Assembly (NCBI GenBank): GCA_025998955.1
Contig: AP024676.1
Span: forward strand, 1,426,001 to 1,490,000
Origin: Candidatus Roseilinea sp.
GTDB taxonomy: Bacteria > Chloroflexota > Anaerolineae > J036 > Brachytrichaceae
Direction of reading: 5' to 3'
Length of the DNA stretch: 64,000 bases
Positions 43,975 through 52,058 of this stretch are shown one piece after another. Under the pieces are notes generated by a model. The model saw nothing but the letters and a program-made list of their open reading frames with translations. It did not search any database and was not told where the DNA came from. The translations under genes and the position numbers were made by a program. The first letter of the stretch is position 1; each line of letters opens with the position of its first letter.

Positions 43975-44133
43975 ATGCCTCCTATCAAAGACCCATCCAG
44001 GTGTAAACGCCTGGGCTGCGCCGACGGGGGATGCGTGCGGCTTGCCCATATGCTCAACAAGGTGCTGCTCGCCTGGGGAGAAGATTACGTGGCAAATATC
44101 CCATCGCCTATCATTCTAGGAACTAGAGGATGA
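43975..44133 (+). CDS. Small Cys-containing ORF upstream of pncB (52 aa)
   Basis: Reads [20 protein letters not shown], then [20 protein letters not shown] and a short tail. Three cysteines occur as C-x4-C-x4-C, which could bind a metal. Its TGA overlaps the ATG at 44130 and lies five bases before the preferred pncB start, so it would be translated just ahead of pncB. It could be a leader peptide or a tiny metal-binding protein; no family is recognised and the ribosome-binding site is weak. Confidence 0.35.
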   Translation: MPPIKDPSRCKRLGCADGGCVRLAHMLNKVLLAWGEDYVANIPSPIILGTRG

Positions 44134-44138
44134 CGAAT

Positions 44139-45698
44139 ATGAAACCCAGCCACCGAGACATCGCCGAAGGCATTCTGTTCACCGACCAGTACCAGTTGAC
44201 CATGGCGCAGTTGTATTACCGCGCCGGCATCCATGAACGACGCGCGCAGTTCGACCATTTCTTCCGCAGCTATCCCGACTACGGCAAACACCAGGCCGGC
44301 TATTGCGTGAACGCCGGCCTGGGCACGCTGATCGAATGGATGCAGCACGCGCGATTCCGCGACGAAGACCTGGCTTACCTGAAGGCGCAGAAGACGCGCG
44401 CGGGCAATCCGCTTTTCGGCGCCGACTTTCTGGATTGGCTGAAACGCTACGGCAACTTCGATGGCATCACCCTGCGCGCGATCCCCGAAGGCCACGTGGT
44501 GCACCCACACGCGCCGCTCACTGTCGTCGAAGGGCCGATGGCCGCCGCTCAACTGCTCGAGAGCGCCTTGCTCAACCAGCTCAACTTTCAGACGCTGATC
44601 GCGACCAAAGCCGCGCGCATCCGCGAGAGCAGCCAGGGCCGGACAGTGCTGGAGTTCGGCATGCGCCGTGCGCAGGATCGAGGCGCGAACGCCGGCACGC
44701 GCGCCGCGCTGATCGGCGGCGCCGATTTCTCGTCGAACGCCGGCATGTCGCACGTGCTGGGCTTCCCGCCGAAGGGCACCCACGCCCACAGCATGGTGCA
44801 GGCGTTCATCGCGATGGGCGGCAGCGAGCTGGATGCCTTTCGTGCCTATGCCGAGGTCTATCCAGACGACTGCTTGTTGCTGGTGGACACGATCAACACG
44901 CTGGAGAGCGGCGTGCCGAACGCCATCAAGGTGTTCGAGGAGCTGCGACGCAAAGGGCACAAGCCGGTCGGTGTTCGCCTCGACTCCGGCGACCTGGCCT
45001 ACTTAAGCATCCAGGCGGCAAAGATGCTGGACGAAGCCGGCTTCGCCGACACATCCATCGTGTTGTCGAACCAACTCGACGAACTGGTGATCTGGCAGAT
45101 CACGGCACAAATCCGCGACGAGGCGCGACGCTACGGCGTGGATGCGGAGCACGTAATTTCGCGCTTGGTCTACGGCGTCGGCACGAACCTGATCACATCA
45201 CACGGCGATCCAGCCCTCGACGGCGTCTACAAGTTAGTCTCGATCGAGCGCGACGGCACGTGGGTGCCGGCAATCAAAATCTCCGAGACGCCGGTGAAGA
45301 CGTTGAACCCCGGCAACAAGACCGTGTGGCGGCTGTACGATCAGCGCGGGCTGGCTACAGCCGATCTGCTGTGCTTGTACGACGAAGACCCGCGCCAGCT
45401 CGAATGGATCATCCTGCGTCATCCGACCGACCATACCAAGTTCCGCAGCTTGCGCAGCAATGAAATTTCGAGCTTCGAGCCGCTCCTGGTCGAAGTGCTA
45501 CGAGAGGGCCGATTGGTCTACGCTCTACCCACGATCGAGGAGATACGTGCGATCCGACAGCACGACATCGAGCGACTGGACGCCGGCGTACGTCGCCTGA
45601 TCAATCCTCACACCTATCACGTCTCGCTCAGCCAAAAGTTGTGGGATCTCAAGCAGGCATTGATCGAAGAAGCAAGGGCGCACCACGCACTGCACTAG
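44139..45698 (+). CDS. pncB: Nicotinate phosphoribosyltransferase
   Basis: Makes nicotinate mononucleotide from nicotinate and PRPP in the Preiss-Handler NAD salvage pathway. About 519 residues with the family landmarks [40 protein letters not shown]-like N-terminus, [20 protein letters not shown], the phosphorylated-His region [49 protein letters not shown] and [24 protein letters not shown] 44139 is preferred because AGAGGA lies eight bases upstream; 44130 is an alternative ATG. It converges on, and overlaps by four bases, the PRTase gene. Confidence 0.95.
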   Translation: MKPSHRDIAEGILFTDQYQLTMAQLYYRAGIHERRAQFDHFFRSYPDYGKHQAGYCVNAGLGTLIEWMQHARFRDEDLAYLKAQKTRAGNPLFGADFLDWLKRYGNFDGITLRAIPEGHVVHPHAPLTVVEGPMAAAQLLESALLNQLNFQTLIATKAARIRESSQGRTVLEFGMRRAQDRGANAGTRAALIGGADFSSNAGMSHVLGFPPKGTHAHSMVQAFIAMGGSELDAFRAYAEVYPDDCLLLVDTINTLESGVPNAIKVFEELRRKGHKPVGVRLDSGDLAYLSIQAAKMLDEAGFADTSIVLSNQLDELVIWQITAQIRDEARRYGVDAEHVISRLVYGVGTNLITSHGDPALDGVYKLVSIERDGTWVPAIKISETPVKTLNPGNKTVWRLYDQRGLATADLLCLYDEDPRQLEWIILRHPTDHTKFRSLRSNEISSFEPLLVEVLREGRLVYALPTIEEIRAIRQHDIERLDAGVRRLINPHTYHVSLSQKLWDLKQALIEEARAHHALH

Positions 45699-46387
45699 TG
45701 CAACGTAGCTGGCGGCGCCTGTCCGTCCGCGCTCATCGCATGCGCGCTCGTGTGGGACCGCCGCAGGTAAGCCATAACTTCAGCATCGGACAATTGGCTA
45801 AAGTCCTGATACCATGCGCCGATGCCCATCAGCACTTCGGGAGAAAGCAGGCAGATCAGCTCATCGGCCTCATCCTGGAGCGATTCCAACGCCTGCGGCG
45901 CACCGACCGGCACAGCGACACTCACCCACGCTGGCCGATGCGCCCGCACGGCGCGGATGGCGGCGCGCATCGTTGCGCCGGTAGCAATGCCGTCATCCAC
46001 CAGGATTACGGTCTTCCCTTCTAAGCTGGGGAAGGGATGATCACCGCGAAAGACGCGCTCGCGTCGCTGTAGCTCGGCCAACTCGCGGGCCGCGACGCGC
46101 TCGACATCCTCATCGGTCAGCCCCAACTCCTCGATCAGCTCTCGCGAGAGCACACGCACACCACCCGAAGCGATGGCTCCCATCGCCAGCTCCTCTTCAC
46201 CTGGCACGCCCAGCTTGCGCACCACGAAGACATCAAGCGGCGCGTTCAACGCGCTAGCGATCGCGTAGGCCACGGGCACACCACCACGCGGCAGCGCCAA
46301 CACGACAACATCGTCGCGCCCGGCGTAGCGCCGCAACCGCTGCGCCAGCAACTGGCCGGCTTGGGAACGATCTCGAAAGCGATGCAT
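45695..46387 (-). CDS. Phosphoribosyltransferase-family protein
   Basis: A 230-residue type I PRTase fold found fused to or beside dienelactone hydrolases in many bacteria. It shows the N-terminal [20 protein letters not shown], the flexible-loop region [20 protein letters not shown], and the PRPP-binding motif [19 protein letters not shown]. The base or other substrate is unknown; homologues annotated as erythromycin-esterase-linked PRTases have no proven role. It lies divergent from the LacI-type regulator. Confidence 0.85.
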   Translation of the reverse strand: MHRFRDRSQAGQLLAQRLRRYAGRDDVVVLALPRGGVPVAYAIASALNAPLDVFVVRKLGVPGEEELAMGAIASGGVRVLSRELIEELGLTDEDVERVAARELAELQRRERVFRGDHPFPSLEGKTVILVDDGIATGATMRAAIRAVRAHRPAWVSVAVPVGAPQALESLQDEADELICLLSPEVLMGIGAWYQDFSQLSDAEVMAYLRRSHTSAHAMSADGQAPPATLH

Positions 46388-46613
46388 AAATCTACAGTGC
46401 TACCCGAACATCATCGAATGACCAAGCAGGCCATTCTCTTTCGTTAGACTTAGATGATGGCACAACAAGGTTAAATCATCATAAGACTGAGACGCCTTTC
46501 TTAGAGATGCACTGCAACAACAGGAAGTAGGAAGCCCGGAAGCACACAACTGATTGACTAGTAGAGAGATTTCTAGTATTATCGAGCAAAGGCTTGCGCA
46601 AACGATTGCCTCA

Positions 46614-47615
46614 ATGGTAACCATAAAGGATGTCGCCGAGTTGGCTCGGGTTTCCGCTACAACTGTCTCACACGTGATCAACCAAACACGCTACGTTGAC
46701 CCGGCTACGCGGCAACGGGTGACGGTAGCAATCGCCGAACTCGGTTACCGGCCCAACACCCTTGCGCGCAGTCTGAGGCGTCGGGAGACACGAACGATCG
46801 GCCTGATCGTACCGGATAACTCCAATCCCTACTTTGCAGAACTCGCCCGGGCAGTGGAAGACGCCGGCTTCGCTGAAGGCTATAGCGTGATCCTCTGCAA
46901 CTCCGACATGTCGGAGGCAAAGGAAGCTGCCTACATCGAGGTGTTGCTCTCTAAACGCGTGGACGGCATCATCCTAATCTCGGCCGCCAACCGGCGCGAC
47001 AAGTTCAATGCTATTCTGCAGGCCGGCGTCCCTGTAGTCACAGTTGCACGCGAGTTGAGCGATCTACCTATTGACCAAATCGTGACCGACAACGAGCAAG
47101 GAGGGTATCTCATCGGCCGTCACTTGATCGAGCTAGGTCACCGGAATATCGGATGCATCGCCGGGCCGCGCGATGAGACTCCAAGCGCAGACCGCATCGT
47201 AGGACTGCGCAGGGCACTGCAAGAGTCAGGTATCCATCTCCCCGCAGAGCTTGTCATTCGAGGCGACTTCACCTACGAAAGCGGCAGGCAGGTCATGACT
47301 GAGTTGCTGCTCCGCTGCCCGCATCTCACGGCCGTGTTTGCGGCTAACGACCGGATGGCAATCGGTGCGATGAATCACCTATGGCGCACAGGCCGACGTA
47401 TTCCAGATGATGTTTCGATCGTTGGATTCGACGATATTCCAGTTGCGGCGATGACTTGTCCACCACTTACCACAGTCGCTCCACCGAAAGCAGACTTCGC
47501 ACGCATTAGCGTCTCGCTCCTGATCGAGCGCATCACGACAGGTCGCACCACGCCACTCCGTGTCGTTCTGCCCACGCGGCTGATGATACGCGAAAGCTGC
47601 CGAGCAATCGTCTAG
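46614..47615 (+). CDS. LacI-family transcriptional regulator
   Basis: A 333-residue repressor. The N-terminal HTH reads VTIKDVAELARVSATTVSHV, followed by the hinge helix YRPNTLARSLRRRETRTIGL, and then a sugar-binding core (LIVPDNSNPYFAELARAVED, GIILISAANRRDKF, ELGHRNIGCIAGPRDETPSA, AVFAANDRMAIGAMNHLW, DVSIVGFDDIPVAAMTCPPL). ATG 46614 is chosen because the upstream frame adds nothing homologous. It most likely controls the importer and GH38-like operon at 48829, from which it is now separated by an IS. A palindromic gcaaacgattgc at 46598-46609 could be an autoregulatory operator. Confidence 0.92.
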   Translation: MVTIKDVAELARVSATTVSHVINQTRYVDPATRQRVTVAIAELGYRPNTLARSLRRRETRTIGLIVPDNSNPYFAELARAVEDAGFAEGYSVILCNSDMSEAKEAAYIEVLLSKRVDGIILISAANRRDKFNAILQAGVPVVTVARELSDLPIDQIVTDNEQGGYLIGRHLIELGHRNIGCIAGPRDETPSADRIVGLRRALQESGIHLPAELVIRGDFTYESGRQVMTELLLRCPHLTAVFAANDRMAIGAMNHLWRTGRRIPDDVSIVGFDDIPVAAMTCPPLTTVAPPKADFARISVSLLIERITTGRTTPLRVVLPTRLMIRESCRAIV

Positions 47616-47627
47616 CAAGTTAGGTAA

Positions 47628-48758
47628 CTCACGTTACGCAGTCGCGAACTGACTGCGCGACCATAGAATGGCGACATGACACAAGACTTGCTTGACCTGT
47701 ATAGCGATTATCTGTTGTGCACGTTTGGACAGGCCACGGCAACCGGGTTGGGTCAAGTGGTCGAAGGGAGCGTCAGCCATGACCAAATCACCCGCTGGCT
47801 GAGCGGCCAACAGCGCGGCGGGGCGGCGTTGTGGCAGGTGACCAAGCGATTTGTGCGGCAGATTCAAAGTGAGGATGGGGTGCTGATCGTGGACGACACG
47901 ATCAGCGAGAAACCCTACAGCGACGAGAACGACATCGTGTGCTGGCACTATGATCACACCAGCGGCGAGGTGATCAAAGGCATCAACCTGATGACGGCGC
48001 TGTATCACGTGCCCAGTCGGGGGCTGTCGTTGCCAGTGGAGTTTCGCTTGATCGCCAAGACCGAGCAGTATGTGGACAAGAAGAGTGGCAAGACCAAGCG
48101 CCGAAGTCCGATCACCAAGAATGAGTATTACCGCATGATGCTGCAACAAGCGGTGATCAACCAGATTCCCTTCAAATACGTGCTCAACGATGTGTGGTTT
48201 GCCGCGGCCGACAACATGAATTTCGTCAAACACAAGCTGAAGAAGGAGTTTGTCATGCCGCTCAAGGCCAATCGCAAGGTGGCGCTCAGCGCGGACGACA
48301 AGCGGCACGGCATCTACGTGCGTGTGGATGAAGTCGTGATCGAACCAAACACGGTGCGGCCAGTGTATCTGGAAGATGTGAGCTTCCCGCTGCTTTTGGC
48401 CAAGCAAGTCTTTACAAACAAAGATGGCTCTACCGGCGTATTGTTTCTGGTCACCAGCGACACCACGCTCACCTACGATGGGATCACCTCGCTCTATCAA
48501 AAACGATGGACGATCGAACCCTTCCACAAGTCGCTCAAGCAGAATGCCGCGCTCGAACGCTCGCCTGCCCACACGGTCACGACGCAGACCAATCACATCT
48601 TTGCCAGTTTGTGTGCGTTCATCAAGCTCGAGATGCTCAAGCGTAAATCCAAGTCGAATCATTTTGCCTTGAAATCGCATTTGTATCTGCACGCCGTTCA
48701 ATCAGCTTTTGACGCCCTGCGCCAGCTGCAGCCCGTCACACTGGCTGCGTAACGTGAG
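47628..48758 (+). mobile_element. Intact insertion sequence, IS4/IS701-like
   Basis: 1131 bp bounded by perfect 14-base inverted repeats ctcacgttacgcag (47628-47641) and ctgcgtaacgtgag (48745-48758). It is flanked on both sides by the 4-base direct repeat gtaa (47624-47627 and 48759-48762), as expected of a target-site duplication. The transposase stop lies inside the right repeat. It inserted 12 bases after the LacI-type gene. Confidence 0.85.
47676..48752 (+). CDS. DDE transposase of the IS at 47628
   Basis: A 358-residue DDE transposase. The first catalytic Asp is in VLIVDDTISEKPYSDENDIV, the second is in the FKYVLNDVWFAAADNMNFVK segment, and the Glu is in the Y-x-x-K-R-W-x-I-E signature YQKRWTIEPFHKSLKQNAAL, a YREK-like motif of the IS4 superfamily. 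It is complete, with no stop or shift, so the element may be active. Assignment to IS701 rather than IS4 is tentative. Confidence 0.9.
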   Translation: MTQDLLDLYSDYLLCTFGQATATGLGQVVEGSVSHDQITRWLSGQQRGGAALWQVTKRFVRQIQSEDGVLIVDDTISEKPYSDENDIVCWHYDHTSGEVIKGINLMTALYHVPSRGLSLPVEFRLIAKTEQYVDKKSGKTKRRSPITKNEYYRMMLQQAVINQIPFKYVLNDVWFAAADNMNFVKHKLKKEFVMPLKANRKVALSADDKRHGIYVRVDEVVIEPNTVRPVYLEDVSFPLLLAKQVFTNKDGSTGVLFLVTSDTTLTYDGITSLYQKRWTIEPFHKSLKQNAALERSPAHTVTTQTNHIFASLCAFIKLEMLKRKSKSNHFALKSHLYLHAVQSAFDALRQLQPVTLAA

Positions 48759-48767
48759 GTAAGAGGT

Positions 48768-48780
48768 TCAAACCGTTTGA
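48768..48780. promoter_or_regulatory. LacI-type operator candidate
   Basis: Perfect 13-base palindrome tcaaaccgtttga, with the AAxCGTT-like centre typical of LacI-family operators, 48 bases upstream of the binding-protein GTG. A second dyad cgtggc/gccacg (48783-48800) and gtttaaac (48804-48811) follow. The site is only ten bases from the IS end. Confidence 0.5.
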
Positions 48781-48828
48781 GTCGTGGCGCGTTTGCCACG
48801 AAAGTTTAAACAAGCTAGGAGGCAAGAA

Positions 48829-50169
48829 GTGAAAGATCAACCTACTGTGACCCGAGTCTCAAGGCGTAAGTTTCTCAAGGCCGCCACCCTAGCCGCAGGA
48901 AGCCTGGGCATTGGCGCAGGTCTAAGCGCCTGCGCCACGCCACCCACACGCGCCCCCCAACAACCGGCACAGCCTGCAGAGCTATCTCCAACCCAAGCCC
49001 CGGCCACCGATGCGGGCCGTAAGACCCTCGTGCTGGCAATTCAGGGATTCGCGCATGACGCGATGAAACCTGTGTTAGCGAAATGGGAGGAACGAACCGG
49101 CCACAAGGTCACGCTCGAAAGCGGGCCGGTGAGCGGCAATGAGATGATCACTAAATACGCGCCCGCATTTCAATCCGGTGTCAGTCCGGTGGACGTGATG
49201 AGCGACGCAGACGATTCTGGCCCGACGTTCTACCGCGCTGGCTGGATGGAACCACTCGACGCAGTCATCCCTCAAGAAACATGGGACGACTTCCCCGAAT
49301 CATTCAAGCAGCAGATCGAAGTGTGGCATAGCTTCAACGGCAAGCGCTATCGTGTCCCGCACGAGTTTGCCATTGGCTACACCTTCTACCGCAAGGATTG
49401 GTTCGATGAGAGAAAGATCGAACCACCCAAGACGTGGGAAGAGGTCGTGGCAATCGGCAAGGAGTTCACCAATCCACCGGTGTTTGGCACGATGGAGGCA
49501 ATGATCAAGCCCGCGCTGGCGTTCGTTTACATGGCCTATCTGGCTGCACAGAGCGGAGGCAACCTCTTTGAGTTCGACGACGCTACAGCACAGGCCTTCC
49601 AATTTGCCTACGATCTCATCCACACCCACAAGATCATGCCAGAAACTGCGCTCTCGATGGACTACACGCAGCAGAATGAAGAATACATGAAGGATCACGT
49701 CGCCTTCATGCGCCAATGGCCATTCTTCTGGGACGTGGCGCGTGGAAACAAGAATTGGTATCAGGAAGGCAAAGCCGAGATTGCGCTGCCGCCCGCCGGC
49801 CCTGCCGGCGCCAAGTCATGGTGGGGTGGATGGGGCTTCTCCGTGCCCAAGTTCGCACCCAATAAGACCGAGGCACTGGACCTGATCGCCTTTATCACTA
49901 ACAACGAGAACGCGCCGATCCTCGCCAAGGGACAGAGTTGGTTCGTCATGCCGCGCAAGTCCATCATGGCAGTGATGGGCAACGAAGGTCTAGCCGTTCA
50001 TATGCAGCGATATGCTGAGGCCAACGTTCCTTCACCACGTCCTTTCCATCCCAAAGTTGCCGAAGCTCAATCAATCGTGGACGACGTAGCTTCGCTGTAT
50101 CTGACAAAGCAAATATCGTTGGCCGAAGCCCTGCAACAGGGCAAGGAACGCATTGCCGCGTTGGGTTAA
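48829..50169 (+). CDS. Sugar ABC transporter substrate-binding lipoprotein, Tat-exported (family 1)
   Basis: Binds a sugar outside the cell for the permeases encoded next. About 446 residues from the GTG at 48829, which has a perfect AGGAGG six bases upstream. The N-terminus carries a twin-arginine signal SRRKFLKAATLAAGSLGIGA ending in the lipobox LSAC. The SBP family-1 fold follows (VLAILGFAHDAMKP-like start, PVDVMSDADDSGPTFYRAGW, YTFYRKDWFDERKIEPPKTW, MRQWPFFWDVARGN, GGWGFSVPKFAPNKTEALD). Tat export suggests it folds before secretion. Confidence 0.9.
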   Translation: MKDQPTVTRVSRRKFLKAATLAAGSLGIGAGLSACATPPTRAPQQPAQPAELSPTQAPATDAGRKTLVLAIQGFAHDAMKPVLAKWEERTGHKVTLESGPVSGNEMITKYAPAFQSGVSPVDVMSDADDSGPTFYRAGWMEPLDAVIPQETWDDFPESFKQQIEVWHSFNGKRYRVPHEFAIGYTFYRKDWFDERKIEPPKTWEEVVAIGKEFTNPPVFGTMEAMIKPALAFVYMAYLAAQSGGNLFEFDDATAQAFQFAYDLIHTHKIMPETALSMDYTQQNEEYMKDHVAFMRQWPFFWDVARGNKNWYQEGKAEIALPPAGPAGAKSWWGGWGFSVPKFAPNKTEALDLIAFITNNENAPILAKGQSWFVMPRKSIMAVMGNEGLAVHMQRYAEANVPSPRPFHPKVAEAQSIVDDVASLYLTKQISLAEALQQGKERIAALG

Positions 50170-50237
50170 CTCCTCTTCTTTCCAAAGATTGGGGCGTTGG
50201 GCCTGAGTTCAGGTCTCGATGCCCCACCCTGCATCTT

Positions 50238-51176
50238 ATGACACAATCGCCCACGACTTTCGCGCCCACGCCTGCGCGAGCTGCGCGGTTTCGCCTAACG
50301 CGACGCATGAGGCGCACTGCGATCCTTATCTGTCTACTCTTGTTACCCGCAGTTGCAACGCGGCTATTCACTGCGATCTATCCCTTCTTTAATACGGTCT
50401 GGCTGAGTTTCCACGACTGGAATCCTGCCTTTCCTCCTCAGCAGTTCGTTGGTTTAAAAAATTTCCAGGCGTTGACGCGGGATATCGCCGTCACCAGCAG
50501 CATCAGCTTTACTGTGCTGTTTGTCACGGTCTCGACATTACTGGAAATTGTGCTAGGGATGGCAATTGCACTCATGCTGAATCGCGCTTTCTTCGGGCGC
50601 GGCGCTGTACGAGCTGTCAACCTCATCCCTTGGGCCATCCCGATGGTGGTTGCTGCGATCGGCTTCCGGTGGATGTACGATACCCAATACGGCGTCATCA
50701 ACGACTTGCTCCACCGAACGATCGGGGTGAAAGTACCATGGTTAGTAGACTTTTGGGGAGCGCGCGCAGCAGTCATCGCTACAAATGTCTGGAAATCCAC
50801 ACCGTTCGTTGGACTGGTACTTCTAGCCGCCTTACAAGGCGTGCCCCAAGACCTCTATGAAGCCGGCAGGGTAGATGGCACAAACCGCGTCTCTGCTTTC
50901 TTCTACATCACGCTGCCGTTGATCATGCCGCAGATCGTCACCATTGGTCTATTCATGGTAGTGTGGCAATTAGCCGCCTTCGACCTGGTCTTCGCGATGA
51001 CGGGCGGCGGGCCAGGATTTGCAACTCAGTTGCTGGCCTATCGCATTTATCAAGTCGCGTTCACCGCACTCAACTTCGGCTATGCCTCAGCAATCAGCAT
51101 GGTGCTATTCATCGTTGTTGGCATCGCCAGCATTATCGGCTTGTTACTGTTTCGCAAAGTGGAGGTGTCATTGTGA
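50238..51176 (+). CDS. Sugar ABC transporter permease, MalF/UgpA type
   Basis: A 312-residue inner-membrane permease with six helices. The conserved EAA loop reads YEAGRVDGTNRVSAFFYITL, followed by PLIMPQIVTIGLFMVVWQLA and the family MTGGGPGFATQLLAYRIYQVAF. It follows the binding-protein gene by 68 bases. The next permease starts with a GTG that overlaps this stop, so the two subunits are made together. Confidence 0.92.
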   Translation: MTQSPTTFAPTPARAARFRLTRRMRRTAILICLLLLPAVATRLFTAIYPFFNTVWLSFHDWNPAFPPQQFVGLKNFQALTRDIAVTSSISFTVLFVTVSTLLEIVLGMAIALMLNRAFFGRGAVRAVNLIPWAIPMVVAAIGFRWMYDTQYGVINDLLHRTIGVKVPWLVDFWGARAAVIATNVWKSTPFVGLVLLAALQGVPQDLYEAGRVDGTNRVSAFFYITLPLIMPQIVTIGLFMVVWQLAAFDLVFAMTGGGPGFATQLLAYRIYQVAFTALNFGYASAISMVLFIVVGIASIIGLLLFRKVEVSL

Positions 51177-52021
51177 ACATGCGCTTGGCACGTGCAGTCG
51201 ACAGTGCACTGCTGGCGATTGCGGTTTTTATCTTTCTGTTTATCGTGCTCTTCCCATTCTACTGGATTGTGCTGTCATCGTTCACGCCGAAGTACGAGCT
51301 GTTTACCATTCCACCACGCTACTGGTTCAGCACTTTTACCCTCGAAAACTACCAAGCGCTCGCGAACAGCATTCCGCTGGTTCGCTACTTCGTTAATTCA
51401 CTGTTATTTGCTGCAGGTTCAAGCCTAGTTTCCGTTGCTGCGGCCTTTCTCGCCAGCTATGCGCTGGCCCGCATCCAATTCCACGGCGCGAACCTCATTT
51501 TTATCGCCTTCGTCATTTCAATTGCGCTACCCCAGATTGGCGGCCTTGTGCCTTTGTTCGAGTTGTTCAAGAGCACCAATTTGATTAATACCTATCACGG
51601 ATTGGTTATTCTTATGTCTTCGCTCGTCCTCCCGTTCACAATTTGGATTCTGGTTCCTTTTCTGCGCCAAATCCCTTACGAGATCGAAGAAGCGGCAATC
51701 ATGGATGGCGCGCGTTTACCTCAGCTCTTCTGGTTCATCACATTGCCGATTATGCGCCCAGCACTTGTCACAATGTTCATCATCAACTTCATCATTGCCT
51801 GGAACGAGCTGATCTATCCGTTGGTGTTCGCTACTAGTGGATCAAACAAAACGCTCAGCGTTGGCTTGGTTGAGCTTGCGGTACAGCCCACAGCTGGCGG
51901 TGGACGCCCCTGGGATCTTCTGAGTGCTATGAGCGTGGTGATGATTGTGCCGATACTTGTCCTGGTCTTACTCTTCCAAAGGCTGATCGTGAGTGGACTG
52001 ACGCGCGGCGCGATCAAGTAA
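51173..52021 (+). CDS. Sugar ABC transporter permease, MalG/UgpE type
   Basis: A 282-residue partner permease. The GTG at 51173 overlaps the previous stop (GTGA) and has GGAGG seven bases upstream. The open frame back to 50963 is an overlap artefact. Six helices are present with the EAA loop YEIEEAAIMDGARLPQLFWF and a C-terminal end typical of the family (LFQRLIVSGLTRGAIK). No ATPase is encoded in this operon; the MsmX-like ATPase at 56615 is the probable energiser. Confidence 0.92.
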   Translation: MNMRLARAVDSALLAIAVFIFLFIVLFPFYWIVLSSFTPKYELFTIPPRYWFSTFTLENYQALANSIPLVRYFVNSLLFAAGSSLVSVAAAFLASYALARIQFHGANLIFIAFVISIALPQIGGLVPLFELFKSTNLINTYHGLVILMSSLVLPFTIWILVPFLRQIPYEIEEAAIMDGARLPQLFWFITLPIMRPALVTMFIINFIIAWNELIYPLVFATSGSNKTLSVGLVELAVQPTAGGGRPWDLLSAMSVVMIVPILVLVLLFQRLIVSGLTRGAIK

Positions 52022-52058
52022 CTGATCTATCATCACTCGTTTATTGCGGTATCCCAAT

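Noticed and set aside
50963-51172. Upstream extension of the second sugar permease
   Set aside because: It overlaps the first permease in another frame; GTG 51173 has GGAGG and the usual overlap.
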